NCBI RefSeq assembly: GCF_004795035.1
Contig: NZ_SSBK01000013.1
Span: 62,001-126,000 of the forward strand
Source of the DNA: Streptomyces sp. A0958
Lineage (GTDB): Bacteria > Actinomycetota > Actinomycetes > Streptomycetales > Streptomycetaceae
Reading direction: 5' to 3'
Length of the DNA: 64,000 nucleotides
Each line of letters opens with the position of its first letter. The stretch's first letter is position 1. A program made the translations under genes and the position numbers. Under the pieces are notes generated by a model, which was not told the DNA's origin, ran no database searches, and was given only the letters and a program-made list of their open reading frames with translations. This document shows positions 8,513 through 17,380 of this stretch, one piece after another.

Positions 8513-10666
8513 TCAGATCGTTGTGGTCATCGCATCAGGGTCGCCAGGCCCCTCCCCCGCCGGGGAGCTGCCGTCGGCGGGGAGCCGGAGCGTGAACACC
8601 GAACCCTGCCCCGGGACGCTCGCCGCGGTGGCCGTCCCACCGTGCGCCTCCACGAGTTTGCGCACGATCGCCAGACCGAGCCCGCTGCCGCCCGTGCGGC
8701 GGCTGCGGGACTTCTCGCCGCGCCAGAACCGGTCGAAGACATGGGCCAGGTCGTCGGCCGGTATGCCGCTGCCCGTGTCGGCCACGTCCACGAGCACCGC
8801 GTCCCCCTCCTCGGAGCCGTACGGCCGCAGCGTGACCCTCCCGCCCGACGGGGTGTGCCGGACCGCGTTGGACACCAGGTTGCCGACGGCCTGGCGCAGC
8901 CGGACCGGGTCGGCCGTCAGCCCGGGCAGCGGGCGGTCCGGCGGCGGCGCCTCGACGCTCAGCGCGACGCCCGCCGTGTCGGCGCGGGCCTGGTGCGCGG
9001 CGGCGACCTGGCCGAGCAGTTCCTCGATCCGTACGGGTTCGGGGTGCAGCCGCAGCGCGTCGGCGTCGGCCTGCGCCAGGTCCTGGAGGTCGTCGATGAT
9101 GTGCTGGAGCTGGACCGCCTCGTCGTGCAGGAAGGCGATGAACGCCGGGTCGGGATCGGCGACCCCGTCCTGCGCCGCCTCCAGCCAGCCCCGGATGTTG
9201 CTGAGCGGGGTGCGCAGCTCGTGGGCGACGTCGCTGACCATGGCCTTGCGCTGGGTCTCCAGCCGGGCGCGGTGGGCGGACATGTCGTTGAACGCGGCGG
9301 CGAGCCGCCCGATCTCGTTGTCCGCGGCGACCACGACGGGCGCGGTGTCCTCCCCGTCACGCATGCGCTGGGCCGCACCGGTCAGGGCGCGCAGAGGCCG
9401 TACGAGCCGGGCCCCGACGAGGACCGAGGCGCCGACGGTGAGAGCCAGCACGAGGGCCGCCGCGCCCGCGATCCGGGCGGTGTTGGCCGGCGAGAGGGCG
9501 AATCCGGGCACGGTGGCGCCACCCGTGTCGCCGATGAACAGCAGCGCGGGCGAGGCGACGTACGAGCTGAGCTGCTCGCGGCGGGCGGTGCCCACGCAGG
9601 AGGCGATGGCCCGGTCGTCCTCGCTGTTGGCGGCCTGCTGGGGTCCGGAGCTCGGCGCGGCACTGGGCGCCGCTCTCTGCTCCTCGCGGGGCTCGGGCGC
9701 CGAGGTCGGTGCGACGCTCGGCACGGCGGTCGGCGGCAGGGTGGGGACCGCTTCCGCCGCCATCGGCACCGCCTCCGCGGGTACCGGCTCGGCGGCCTGA
9801 CCCCACGACAGGCCCAGCTTCAGTTGGACGCCGTCGCGGCCCTGGCGCTCCAGACACGCGTCGGCCAGCTGGTTCAGCGCCTTGAGCGCCTTCTTCTCGG
9901 TGGCCGTCGGGGTGTCCAGCGCGTCGACGGCGCAGCCGGCGCCCTGCACGCGTTCGGGGTCGTTGCCGCCGACCACCTGGATCAGGGGGCGCCCGCTCGC
10001 GCTGGCGACCACGTCCGACGCGATCCCGAAGTCGCTGAGGCAGGCCACGGCCCGGTCGGCGACCCTCCGCAGCTGGGTACGCTCCGACGTCGGCAACCGG
10101 AAAGGTCCGACCGCTCGCGGGTCGACCCGGTCGGTGGTGGTACCGGACACTCCGGCGTTCTCGGCCGCCAGCGCCGTGTCCACCGCCAGCGGGTCCACGA
10201 CGGCCGACGCCTGGGCCGGAAGCGCGGTGGCCGGCTCGGGAGCCGCAGAGTCGGCGAGCGGGGCGCGCGACTGCGTCGTCAGCGCGATCCGCCGGCCGGA
10301 CTGCTCGGCCAGTTCCCGCACGGTCTCCTCCACCCCGTCCCAGGTGGGGTGGGCCGCCGCGTAACCGAGCAGGCGGTGGTAGATCCGGGCGTCGGCGGTC
10401 AGGTTCTGGCCCTGCTCCTGGCGGATCGCGCCGGACGTCGTCTGCACGGCGAGCCAGGCGGTCGCCGCCACCGAACAGGCGGCGACCAGCGCAGAAACCG
10501 CCAGCAGCCGGGCGAACAGGCTCTTGCGCAACGGGACGGGCCGCCGCGCCGGGCCCGGACGTTCCGCGCCCGCACCCGGGCGTTCCGTGCCCGCACCCGG
10601 GCGTTCCGTGCCTGAACCCGGGCGTCCCGTGCCTGATCCCGGTCCCCCCGCGCTACGACGAAGCAC
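8513..10666 (-). CDS. Sensor histidine kinase with large extracytoplasmic domain
   Basis: A 717-residue membrane kinase. The start is GTG 10666, with GAAGG 10 bases upstream, and it overlaps the response-regulator gene by 14 bases. In order: a Gly/Pro/Glu/Arg repeat N-terminus, a first membrane helix (about 53-73), a long external sensor region of roughly 320 residues rich in Ala/Pro, a second helix (AALVLALTVGASVLVGARL), a HAMP linker, and a dimerisation domain with phospho-acceptor His482 in VAHELRTPLSNIRGWL. The ATPase domain follows with N box NLVSNAVRHT, G1 DVADTGSGIP and G2 GSGLGLAIVRKLVEAHGG. The external part contains several Cys residues. It pairs with the OmpR-type regulator just upstream. 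The signal is unknown; envelope sensing would fit the nearby sortase. Confidence 0.95.
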   Translation of the reverse strand: MLRRSAGGPGSGTGRPGSGTERPGAGTERPGAGAERPGPARRPVPLRKSLFARLLAVSALVAACSVAATAWLAVQTTSGAIRQEQGQNLTADARIYHRLLGYAAAHPTWDGVEETVRELAEQSGRRIALTTQSRAPLADSAAPEPATALPAQASAVVDPLAVDTALAAENAGVSGTTTDRVDPRAVGPFRLPTSERTQLRRVADRAVACLSDFGIASDVVASASGRPLIQVVGGNDPERVQGAGCAVDALDTPTATEKKALKALNQLADACLERQGRDGVQLKLGLSWGQAAEPVPAEAVPMAAEAVPTLPPTAVPSVAPTSAPEPREEQRAAPSAAPSSGPQQAANSEDDRAIASCVGTARREQLSSYVASPALLFIGDTGGATVPGFALSPANTARIAGAAALVLALTVGASVLVGARLVRPLRALTGAAQRMRDGEDTAPVVVAADNEIGRLAAAFNDMSAHRARLETQRKAMVSDVAHELRTPLSNIRGWLEAAQDGVADPDPAFIAFLHDEAVQLQHIIDDLQDLAQADADALRLHPEPVRIEELLGQVAAAHQARADTAGVALSVEAPPPDRPLPGLTADPVRLRQAVGNLVSNAVRHTPSGGRVTLRPYGSEEGDAVLVDVADTGSGIPADDLAHVFDRFWRGEKSRSRRTGGSGLGLAIVRKLVEAHGGTATAASVPGQGSVFTLRLPADGSSPAGEGPGDPDAMTTTI
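10560..10643 (-). repeat. 21-bp tandem repeat, four copies, in kinase N-terminus
   Basis: Four 21-bp units, the inner two nearly identical, encode repeated Glu-Arg-Pro-Gly-(Ala/Ser)-Gly-Thr heptapeptides before the first membrane helix. They stay in frame, so length variation between strains would be tolerated. Confidence 0.85.
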
Positions 10667-11378
10667 GTGCCGCCGCCTTCGCCGGGTCCGTCAGCTTGTA
10701 GCCGACACCGAAGACGGTGAGCAGCCGCACAGGTCTGCGCGGGGCCGGCTCGATCTTCTTGCGGAGGTTCATCACGTGCACGTCAACGGTGCGGTCGCTG
10801 ATGTAGCGGTCGAACCCGTGCAGTTCGGCGAGGAGTTGCTGCCGGGAGAAGACCCGGTCGGGCTCGGCCGCGAGCGCGGAGAGAATCCGGAATTCGCCCG
10901 GGGTGCACTCCACGGCCCGCCCCTCCACCGACACCACGTGCCGGGCCGGGTCGACGACCAGCGTCCCCACCGTCAGCACGCCCGCGTCGTCCGGTTCGCC
11001 GCCCGCTCCCCGCCGGTTGCGGCGCAGCAGCGTGCGCACCCGGGCCATCAGCTCACGCGGGCTGTACGGCTTGGTCACGTAGTCGTCGGCGCCCAGGTCG
11101 AGGCCGAGCAGCAGATCGTCCTCCGTGGTGCGGGCCGTGAGCATCAGGACCGGCAACTCACGCTGCTCGGCGCGCAGTACCCGTACGACGTCGAGACCGT
11201 CGGCCCGGGGCATCATCACGTCGAGGACCAGCAGGTCGGGCTCCCGGTGCCGGACCGCGTCGAGCGCCGCGAGTCCGTCGGGGGCGACGGTCACGCGGTG
11301 GCCCTCCCGTTCGAGGTAGCGGCGGAGGAGTTCGGCCTGATTCTCGTCGTCTTCGGCGACGATCACGTTTGCGCACAC
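10653..11378 (-). CDS. OmpR/PhoB-family response regulator
   Basis: A 241-residue two-component regulator. The receiver domain (1-120) has the acidic pair in VIVAEDDE, phospho-acceptor Asp53 in LLVLDVMMPRADG, Thr in MLTARTTEDD and the conserved Lys in DDYVTKPYSPRELM. The DNA-binding winged helix (about 140-235) shows LTPGEF-like CTPGEFRILSALAAEPDRVF, HGFDRYISDRTVDVHV and a final VGYKL motif. It probably starts at GTG 11378, with no strong ribosome-binding site. A second GTG five codons on is possible. Its 3' end overlaps the kinase gene, so regulator and kinase are co-translated. The sortase and anchored-protein genes downstream are candidates for targets or operon members. Confidence 0.95.
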   Translation of the reverse strand: MCANVIVAEDDENQAELLRRYLEREGHRVTVAPDGLAALDAVRHREPDLLVLDVMMPRADGLDVVRVLRAEQRELPVLMLTARTTEDDLLLGLDLGADDYVTKPYSPRELMARVRTLLRRNRRGAGGEPDDAGVLTVGTLVVDPARHVVSVEGRAVECTPGEFRILSALAAEPDRVFSRQQLLAELHGFDRYISDRTVDVHVMNLRKKIEPAPRRPVRLLTVFGVGYKLTDPAKAAARASS

Positions 11379-11775
11379 GTGCTCGATCGTAGAGGGGGCT
11401 GGGCCCGGGCGTCGGCCACCGCCTTCGCCGCCCTACTCCGCGCCTCGGCGCCGCGGTGGGCCTCCACGAGTTCGTCGTGTGCGGCCGAGACCGAGGCGGC
11501 CCGCACCGGTGGCGGACGGCCACCGTGATCACCTGGAACGGGTGCCAGGACAGCCAACCCGGTGCGCGCGGCCCCGGGCGCTGGGCGGCCCGCGCTGGCA
11601 TACGGCGCCGCGTCGGCACCCTGGACGCTGACGGCGCCTCATCCGATACGTCCCTCACGTGTACGCTTCCGACGGCTGAGGGCCACCCCGGCGGCGAGGG
11701 CCGAAAGGCGCGGCAGCCACCATGGGGGAGCGGTCTCGGCCAGGGCCGCGCGGGAGCGCTCAGGAGGAAGACCCC
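11379..11775. other. Gene-free interval between response regulator and methylase
   Basis: About 400 bases lie between the divergent regulator and the leader ORF of the methylase. Short minus-strand frames exist, one of 64 codons at 11363-11557, but none has a convincing start or family signature. The interval must hold the promoters of both divergent genes. No clear -35/-10 pair or palindrome stood out. Confidence 0.5.
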
Positions 11776-11811
11776 ATGGCACTCGCCCACTGCGGCGGAG
11801 AGTCCGCCTGA
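11762..11811 (+). CDS. 11-codon leader ORF coupled to the methylase gene
   Basis: A strong ribosome-binding site, AGGAGG (11762-11767), sits 8 bases before ATG 11776, which opens the peptide MALAHCGGESA. Its TGA stop (11809-11811) shares the A with the methylase ATG at 11811 (TGATG). The methylase itself has only a modest GGAG upstream, inside the leader ORF. This geometry suggests that ribosomes initiate strongly on the leader and re-initiate on the methylase, setting its level. The leader could instead be a vestige of an older N-terminus in another frame. The feature range includes the ribosome-binding site; the coding part is 11776-11811. Confidence 0.6.
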
Positions 11812-14800
11812 TGTCCGCCACCACCCGCAGCCAGGGCTTCGCCGCGGTCCGGCCGGTCGGTGCGCTCCTGCCGGCCGACATGCTGGCCCGGATCTCCGAG
11901 GCCACGGACGTCACCGGCTGCGCGCCCGTCGACTACGGTCTGACCACTTCACGCTCGGTCCGTGACGAGGCCGAGCGCGGCTGGAAGTACCTCAAACCCC
12001 TCTGGCGTGAGCTGCGCGGACGCCTGCCCGAGCCCCCTCGGGCCGGGGCTCCCGCCACCACCACCTCGCCCGGCCCCGCGACCGCCGACTGGCCGGCCCC
12101 GCTCTGGCGCGCGCTCGGCTTCGGTCCGCTCACCGAGGTCGGCCCGGCGGGCATCGCGGCCGACTCCGGCGCGGCGAAGACGTTCCCCGTCTCGCACCGG
12201 TGGCACCACGCCGTGATCCACCAGACGGCCTGGGGCCACGGGCTCGACACGCGCCGCGCCGGGCAGGTCCCGCCCCATTCCCTGGTCCAGGAATGCCTGA
12301 ACCGCACCGACGCCCACCTCTGGGGTCTCCTGACCAACGGCCGCCACGTGCGCCTGCTCCGGGGCTCCGGCGCGCCGGCGCCCGCGTCCTACGTCGAGTT
12401 CGACCTGGAGGCGATCTTCGACGGGGAACTGCTCGGCGAGTTCACGCTGCTGTACCGGCTGCTGCACGTGTCCCGCTTCGAGGTGGCCCCGGGCGCCGCG
12501 CCGTCCACGTGCCGGCTGGAGACGTGGCGCACGGAGGCCATCGCCTCCCGCGCCCGGACCCTGGACCAGCTCTGCAAGGGCGTCCGGGCGGCCCTCACCA
12601 CCCTGGGCACCGGCTTCCTGCGCCACCCCGCCAACGCGGCCCTGCGGGCGGGCACCGACGCGGGCGCCCTGCACAACGCCCTGTTGCGCCTCGTCTACCG
12701 CCTCCTCTTCGTCTTCGTCGCCGAGGACCGCGACGCGCTGCTGTCCCCGGACGCGAGCGCCGCGGCCCGGTCCCGCTACGAGACGTACTTCTCCTCGGCC
12801 CGCCTGCGCGCCCACGCCCGCGAGCGGCGCGGCACCGAGCAGAGCGGCGACCTGTACGAGACCCTGCGCCTCGTCCTGGACGCCCTCGGCGACGAGAACG
12901 GCCGCCCCGAACTGGGTCTGCCCGGCCTCGGCGGCATCTTCGACGCCACGGAGACCGACGCTCCCCTGCACAGCCTGTCCCTCTCCGACGAGCACCTGCT
13001 GACGGCCGTGCACCACCTCTCCCAGCTCCGGGACACGGGCTCGGGCCGCCGGCGTGCGGTCGACTACCGGCACCTGGGCGCCGAGGAACTGGGCTCCGTC
13101 TACGAGTCCCTGCTCGAACTCGTCCCACGGCTCGGGCCGGCCGACCGCACCTTCGAACTGGTCGAGCTGCCGGGCAACACCCGTAAGACGACAGGCTCCT
13201 ACTACACCCCGTCCTCGCTCATCGAGTACCTTCTCGACTCCACGCTCGACCCGGTCCTGGACGCCGCCGTCGAGCGCGGCGAGCGGGCGGCAGCGGCGGC
13301 GGACGTCGCCGATCCCTCCCACGCCGTCGTCCGCGAGCTGCTCGCCCTCACGGTCTGCGACCCGGCCTGCGGCTCCGGCCACTTCCTCGTGGCGGCGGCC
13401 CGGCGGATCGCCAAGCGCGTCGCGGCGGTGCGGGAGGACAACCCGGAACCGACGCCCGGCGCGGTCCGCCACGCCCTCCACGAGGTCGTCGCCCACTGCG
13501 TCTACGGCGTGGACCTCAACCCGATGGCCGTCGAGCTGGCCAAGGTGTCGCTGTGGCTGGAGGCGCTGGAGCCGGGCAGGCCTCTGGGGTTCCTGGACGC
13601 GCACCTCAAGCACGGCAACGCGCTGATCGGCGCGACACCGAGCCTGCTGCGGGGCGGCATCCCGGACGCGGCGTTCAAGCCACTCGCCGGCGACGACAGG
13701 ACGTACGCCAGGGCCCTGGCCAAACGAAACCGGGCCGAACACGGCGGACCCGGCCGCCCGTTCGGACAGGACGCCGAGCCGAGGACCGCCAACACCGCCC
13801 TGGCCACGGACCTGCGCGGCATCGTCGACGCCGCCTCGGGCACCCTCGCCGAGGTGCACGGGCAGGAAGCCGCCTACCGCGGCCTCGCCGGCTCCGCGCG
13901 GTACGTGCGCGCACGGCACGTGGCCGACGCCTGGTGCGCCGCGTTCATGTGGCGCAAGGCGGACGGCGCCCCCTCGGCGGTCACCGAGAAGGTCTTCCGC
14001 AACCTCCAGGACCCGGCGTCGGACGCGGTGCCCCAGTCCACGCACGACGAGATCATGCGGCTGCGGCGCCGGCACCGGTTCTTCCACTGGCACCTGGAGT
14101 TCCCGGAGGTCTTCGCGGTCCCCGAGTCCGGGGAGGGCGTCGACGCGGGCACGGGGTGGGCCGGCGGATTCGCCTGCGTCCTGGGCAACCCGCCGTGGGA
14201 GCGCATCAAGCTCCAGGAGCAGGAGTTCTTCGCCCAGCGTGACGCGGAGATCGCCGCCGCGAAGACCGCCGCGGCCCGCAAGCGGCTGATCGCCGCGCTG
14301 AAGGAGGACGCGGACGGCGCCGGCCTCCACCACGCCGAGTTCGAGGTGGCCAAACGCAGGGCGGAGGGCGAGAGCCACTTCCTGCGCAACGCCGGCCGCT
14401 ACCCGCTGACCGGCCGCGGCGACATCAACACGTACGCCGTCTTCGCCGAGACGGGCCGCGCGCTGACCGGCCCGCGCGGCCGCATGGGCGTGATCGTGCC
14501 GACGGGCATCGCCACCGACGCGACGACCCAGTTCTTCTTCAAGGACCTGGTGCTCAAGGGTGCGATCGCCGCCCTGTACGACTTCGAGAACGCCGCGCCC
14601 GTCTTCCCCGACGTCCACCGCTCGTTCAAGTTCAGCATCCTGTCCCTGACCGGCCGCGCGCTGCGCGAACCCGCCGCCCGGTTCGCGTTCTTCCTCCACG
14701 ACCCGGCCGAACTGGACGACAAGCGACGGGTGTTCGCCCTCACCCCCGAGGAGATCACGCTTCTCAACCCCAACACGGGCACCTGCCCCGTCTTCCGCTC

Positions 14801-15917
14801 CCGCCGCGACGCCGAGATCACCCTCGGCATCTACGGGCGGGTTCCCGTCCTGATCAAGGAGGGCGACCCGGACGGCAACCCGTGGGGTGTGACGTTCGGA
14901 ACGATGTTCCACATGTCCAACGACTCACACCTCTTCCACACCCGCGAGGAGCTGACAGTCACCGGCTGGCAGCCGTCCGGAAACACCTTCGTCAAGCCGG
15001 ACCGGGCGGACCGTGCGGATCAGGCGGACCGGGCGGACCGGGCGGGCAAGGCCATGCTCCCGCTGTACGAGGCGAAGATGGTCGACGCCTACAACCACCG
15101 CGCCGCCGACGTCGTCAAGAGCGCCACCGCCGTGAAACGCCAGAACCAGCCGTCCTACCTGAGCGCCGACGACCGGTCCTCGGCATCCCGCCTCGCCGTG
15201 CCGGGCAGCTGGGTGGACAGCGCCGAGACACCGCACGACGCGCCGCCCGGCTGGCTCGCCTTCCTCCGCATCAGCAGCCCCACCAACCAGCGGACCATGA
15301 TCTCCGCCATCCTCCCGCCGGCGGCGATCGGCGACTCCGTCTTCCTGCTGCGCACCAGAACCTCGCGGGACAGCGCCGCCCTGGTGGCGCACTTCAACTC
15401 CTTCGTCTACGACTTCGTCACCCGCCAGAAGGTCGCCGGACTCAACCTCAACTTCTTCTACATCCGCCAGCTCCCCGTACTGCTCCCCGAAACCGCCCGC
15501 CGCTTCACGCACTTCCTGATCCCGCGCGTCCTGGAACTCACCTACACCGCCCACGACATGCGGCCCTTCGCCACCGACCTGGGCGACACCGGAACACCCT
15601 TCCGCTGGGACGAGGCCCGCCGCCGGCAGATCCGCGCGGAGCTGGACGCCCTCTTCTTCCACCTCTACGGGATCGCCCGCGACGACGTCGGCCACATCCT
15701 GGACACCTTCCCCATCGTCCGGCGCAAGGACGAGGCCCGGTACGGCACGTACCGCACCAAGGACCTGATCCTGGCCGAGTACGACCGCATGACCACCGCC
15801 GGCCTTGTCGAGGGCGGGACCTACACCTCCCCGCTCAGCCCGCCACCGGGGGAGGGGGCCCGCCACCCGGCGGGCGGGCCGGCGCTGCCTGCCGTGACCT
15901 CCGCGAGCACCCGGTAA
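11811..15917 (+). CDS. Large Eco57I-like N6-adenine DNA methylase (type IIG / PglX / DrmMI-like), solitary
   Basis: A 1368-residue protein of the Eco57I restriction-modification methylase class. Residues 1-350 are a specificity or nuclease-like region containing HLWGLLTNGRHVRLLR, the 'TNG' strand seen in large type IIG/PglX enzymes. The AdoMet motif DPACGSGHFLVAAARRIAKR is near residues 516-535, a second-strand motif is GVDLNPMAVELAKVSLWLE, and catalytic motif IV, NPPWERIK, is at 793-800. The C-terminal third would recognise DNA, and it holds an Asp-Arg-Ala repeat (nt about 15000-15050). The end, YTSPLSPPPGEGARHPAGG, looks conserved as I recall the family. No PD-(D/E)xK residues could be assigned. 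No helicase, PglZ, DrmA/B or separate endonuclease gene lies beside it. The role is probably phage defence or an orphan methylase. Its last 97 bases overlap the convergent gene. Confidence 0.88.
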   Translation: MSATTRSQGFAAVRPVGALLPADMLARISEATDVTGCAPVDYGLTTSRSVRDEAERGWKYLKPLWRELRGRLPEPPRAGAPATTTSPGPATADWPAPLWRALGFGPLTEVGPAGIAADSGAAKTFPVSHRWHHAVIHQTAWGHGLDTRRAGQVPPHSLVQECLNRTDAHLWGLLTNGRHVRLLRGSGAPAPASYVEFDLEAIFDGELLGEFTLLYRLLHVSRFEVAPGAAPSTCRLETWRTEAIASRARTLDQLCKGVRAALTTLGTGFLRHPANAALRAGTDAGALHNALLRLVYRLLFVFVAEDRDALLSPDASAAARSRYETYFSSARLRAHARERRGTEQSGDLYETLRLVLDALGDENGRPELGLPGLGGIFDATETDAPLHSLSLSDEHLLTAVHHLSQLRDTGSGRRRAVDYRHLGAEELGSVYESLLELVPRLGPADRTFELVELPGNTRKTTGSYYTPSSLIEYLLDSTLDPVLDAAVERGERAAAAADVADPSHAVVRELLALTVCDPACGSGHFLVAAARRIAKRVAAVREDNPEPTPGAVRHALHEVVAHCVYGVDLNPMAVELAKVSLWLEALEPGRPLGFLDAHLKHGNALIGATPSLLRGGIPDAAFKPLAGDDRTYARALAKRNRAEHGGPGRPFGQDAEPRTANTALATDLRGIVDAASGTLAEVHGQEAAYRGLAGSARYVRARHVADAWCAAFMWRKADGAPSAVTEKVFRNLQDPASDAVPQSTHDEIMRLRRRHRFFHWHLEFPEVFAVPESGEGVDAGTGWAGGFACVLGNPPWERIKLQEQEFFAQRDAEIAAAKTAAARKRLIAALKEDADGAGLHHAEFEVAKRRAEGESHFLRNAGRYPLTGRGDINTYAVFAETGRALTGPRGRMGVIVPTGIATDATTQFFFKDLVLKGAIAALYDFENAAPVFPDVHRSFKFSILSLTGRALREPAARFAFFLHDPAELDDKRRVFALTPEEITLLNPNTGTCPVFRSRRDAEITLGIYGRVPVLIKEGDPDGNPWGVTFGTMFHMSNDSHLFHTREELTVTGWQPSGNTFVKPDRADRADQADRADRAGKAMLPLYEAKMVDAYNHRAADVVKSATAVKRQNQPSYLSADDRSSASRLAVPGSWVDSAETPHDAPPGWLAFLRISSPTNQRTMISAILPPAAIGDSVFLLRTRTSRDSAALVAHFNSFVYDFVTRQKVAGLNLNFFYIRQLPVLLPETARRFTHFLIPRVLELTYTAHDMRPFATDLGDTGTPFRWDEARRRQIRAELDALFFHLYGIARDDVGHILDTFPIVRRKDEARYGTYRTKDLILAEYDRMTTAGLVEGGTYTSPLSPPPGEGARHPAGGPALPAVTSASTR

Positions 15918-17089
15918 TAGTCCGCCGGCCGGCTCTCGAAGTCCGTCCACGCCGACAGCGCGTCCAGTTCGTTGTCAGGTCCGCGCAGCAGGTCGACCGA
16001 GGTCTGTCCGAATCGCGGGCCGAGGGCGTCGAACTTCGCTTCTGCCAGCAGGCCGCGGAGTTCGGCCACGGCGGCGCGGGTGCGTCTGCGGCCTTCCGGG
16101 CCGACGCGGAGCATGCCGGTGCGGGTCGAAGCGGCGGAGGCGCCCGTCAGCAGCGGTTCCAGGCGCACGGCCAGTTCGCGGGCGGTGTCCGCGGCCTCTT
16201 GTGCCTGGGGGCCGGCCTCCACCAGGACGCGCAGGGCGGTGATCAGTGAGGTCGTCCGGGGGTCGGACCGGTCATCGGGGGTGAGGCGCACCAGTACGTT
16301 CTGGTGCGCCGCGTCGGCCAGGCGCTCTGCGGCGGCGACCGCCTGCTCCGCCGTACGCCGGCCCACGTCCGGCAGCTGTCCCAGTTTCCAGACGCCCGCG
16401 TCGAGCACGTCGCGCGCGGTGTGGATGCCGCCCTTCTCCCACGCCTTCGTCCGGAAGCGCTGCTTGTCCTCGTTCCGCAGCAGTTTCACTGGCGTGCGGC
16501 TCATCTCCTCGTGCACGCGCTCCCGCTGCAGAGGGGCCCATGCCGCACGTACCGCTTCGATCGCGCGGGTGTGGTCCTCCTCCACGGCCGCGGCGTCGTG
16601 GGCCAGCCGCCAGGCGCGGTGGACGACGTCCGGCCGGGCACCGATCAGCCGGGCCGCCGCGCGGATGTTCCCGCCGATGAGGCCGGCGGTGGTCAGCAGC
16701 AGCCCGATGATCAGCAGCGTGTCGGACAGGTCGATCCGGTCGTCGATGTCCTTGTCGTCCTGGCCCAGCGTGTACAGCCGCCCCTTGGCCGAGCCCTCGG
16801 CGACCACGAAGCCGGTCTCCCAGCCGTAACCGGTCTCCGGATCGTAGTACGGCGCCTTGAGGCTGTCGGCCCGTCGGGCATCGCACTGGTGGGCCGCCTC
16901 GTGCTCGCTGCGGTCGAAGGGGTCCGTCCACCGGACGGTGCACGTCCCGTCCGGCTTCTCGTCCAGCACGGTGAGGTCGATCTGGCGGAGTTCGGGCATC
17001 TCCGGTACGGCCACGTAGACGGCCGCCGAACAGGCGATGAACAACACGCCGAGCGTCAGAACCCAGCGGAAGAAGGGTACGTGTCTCAC
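15821..17089 (-). CDS. Membrane-anchored protein with cytoplasmic helix-hairpin-helix motif
   Basis: A 422-residue protein that I cannot name. GTG 17089 has GAGGGA six bases upstream. A first membrane helix (about 8-28) is followed by an external loop with two Cys (50 and 69), then a second helix (about 123-141) and a long cytoplasmic tail. The tail has an Arg/Glu-rich helical stretch. Around residues 227-256 it has VLDAGVWKLGQLPDVGRRTA, which fits the helix-hairpin-helix (hxGhGxxxA) used for non-specific DNA binding. The rest is Ala/Glu/Arg-rich, predicted helical. A DNA-binding tail tethered to the membrane beside a large DNA methylase is suggestive of a defence function, but this is inference. 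The 3' end overlaps the methylase gene on the opposite strand. Confidence 0.75.
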   Translation of the reverse strand: MRHVPFFRWVLTLGVLFIACSAAVYVAVPEMPELRQIDLTVLDEKPDGTCTVRWTDPFDRSEHEAAHQCDARRADSLKAPYYDPETGYGWETGFVVAEGSAKGRLYTLGQDDKDIDDRIDLSDTLLIIGLLLTTAGLIGGNIRAAARLIGARPDVVHRAWRLAHDAAAVEEDHTRAIEAVRAAWAPLQRERVHEEMSRTPVKLLRNEDKQRFRTKAWEKGGIHTARDVLDAGVWKLGQLPDVGRRTAEQAVAAAERLADAAHQNVLVRLTPDDRSDPRTTSLITALRVLVEAGPQAQEAADTARELAVRLEPLLTGASAASTRTGMLRVGPEGRRRTRAAVAELRGLLAEAKFDALGPRFGQTSVDLLRGPDNELDALSAWTDFESRPADYYRVLAEVTAGSAGPPAGWRAPSPGGGLSGEV

Positions 17090-17380
17090 CTGCGGTCCCT
17101 CGCGTCCTGTCGGCGGTGCGCGCTGCCCGCACAGCCTCGCGGTGCCTGGCCGGGGCCATCAAGGCAGGGAGTCGGCAACGCCGCAGCCGTGAGCCTGCCT
17201 GATCCGGGCAGTTTTCCGGGGCGGCCGGGGCATGAACGCGGACGGGCGGGGTACGTTCGCCGACTGTTCGGCCCGGCGCCACCGCATGCACACCGCAAGG
17301 GCCTTACCTTGGGCCTGCCGAATCCGGAACACTCCAGTCGCCTTCCGCCCCCACACCCCCCACCGCAAAGGCCCCCACCC

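Noticed and set aside
7928..10615. 895-codon plus-strand frame opposite the histidine kinase
   Set aside because: Arg/Gly/Pro-rich translation lacking motifs; the minus strand has complete kinase motifs.
11363..11557. 64-codon minus-strand frame upstream of the response regulator
   Set aside because: Overlaps the regulator start, has no ribosome-binding site and no recognisable motif; kept only as a note for the gene-free interval.
11949..14912. Very long minus-strand open frame of 987 codons opposite the methylase
   Set aside because: It mirrors the codon bias of the real gene (GC-rich third positions open the antisense frame), is Gly/Val/Arg-rich without any motif, and the plus-strand methylase motifs are unambiguous.
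11811..17089. Complete BREX, Pgl or DISARM defence island
   Set aside because: Only the methylase is present. No PglZ/BrxZ, PglY/BrxC, PglW, DrmA/B/C or SNF2 helicase is encoded within the window.
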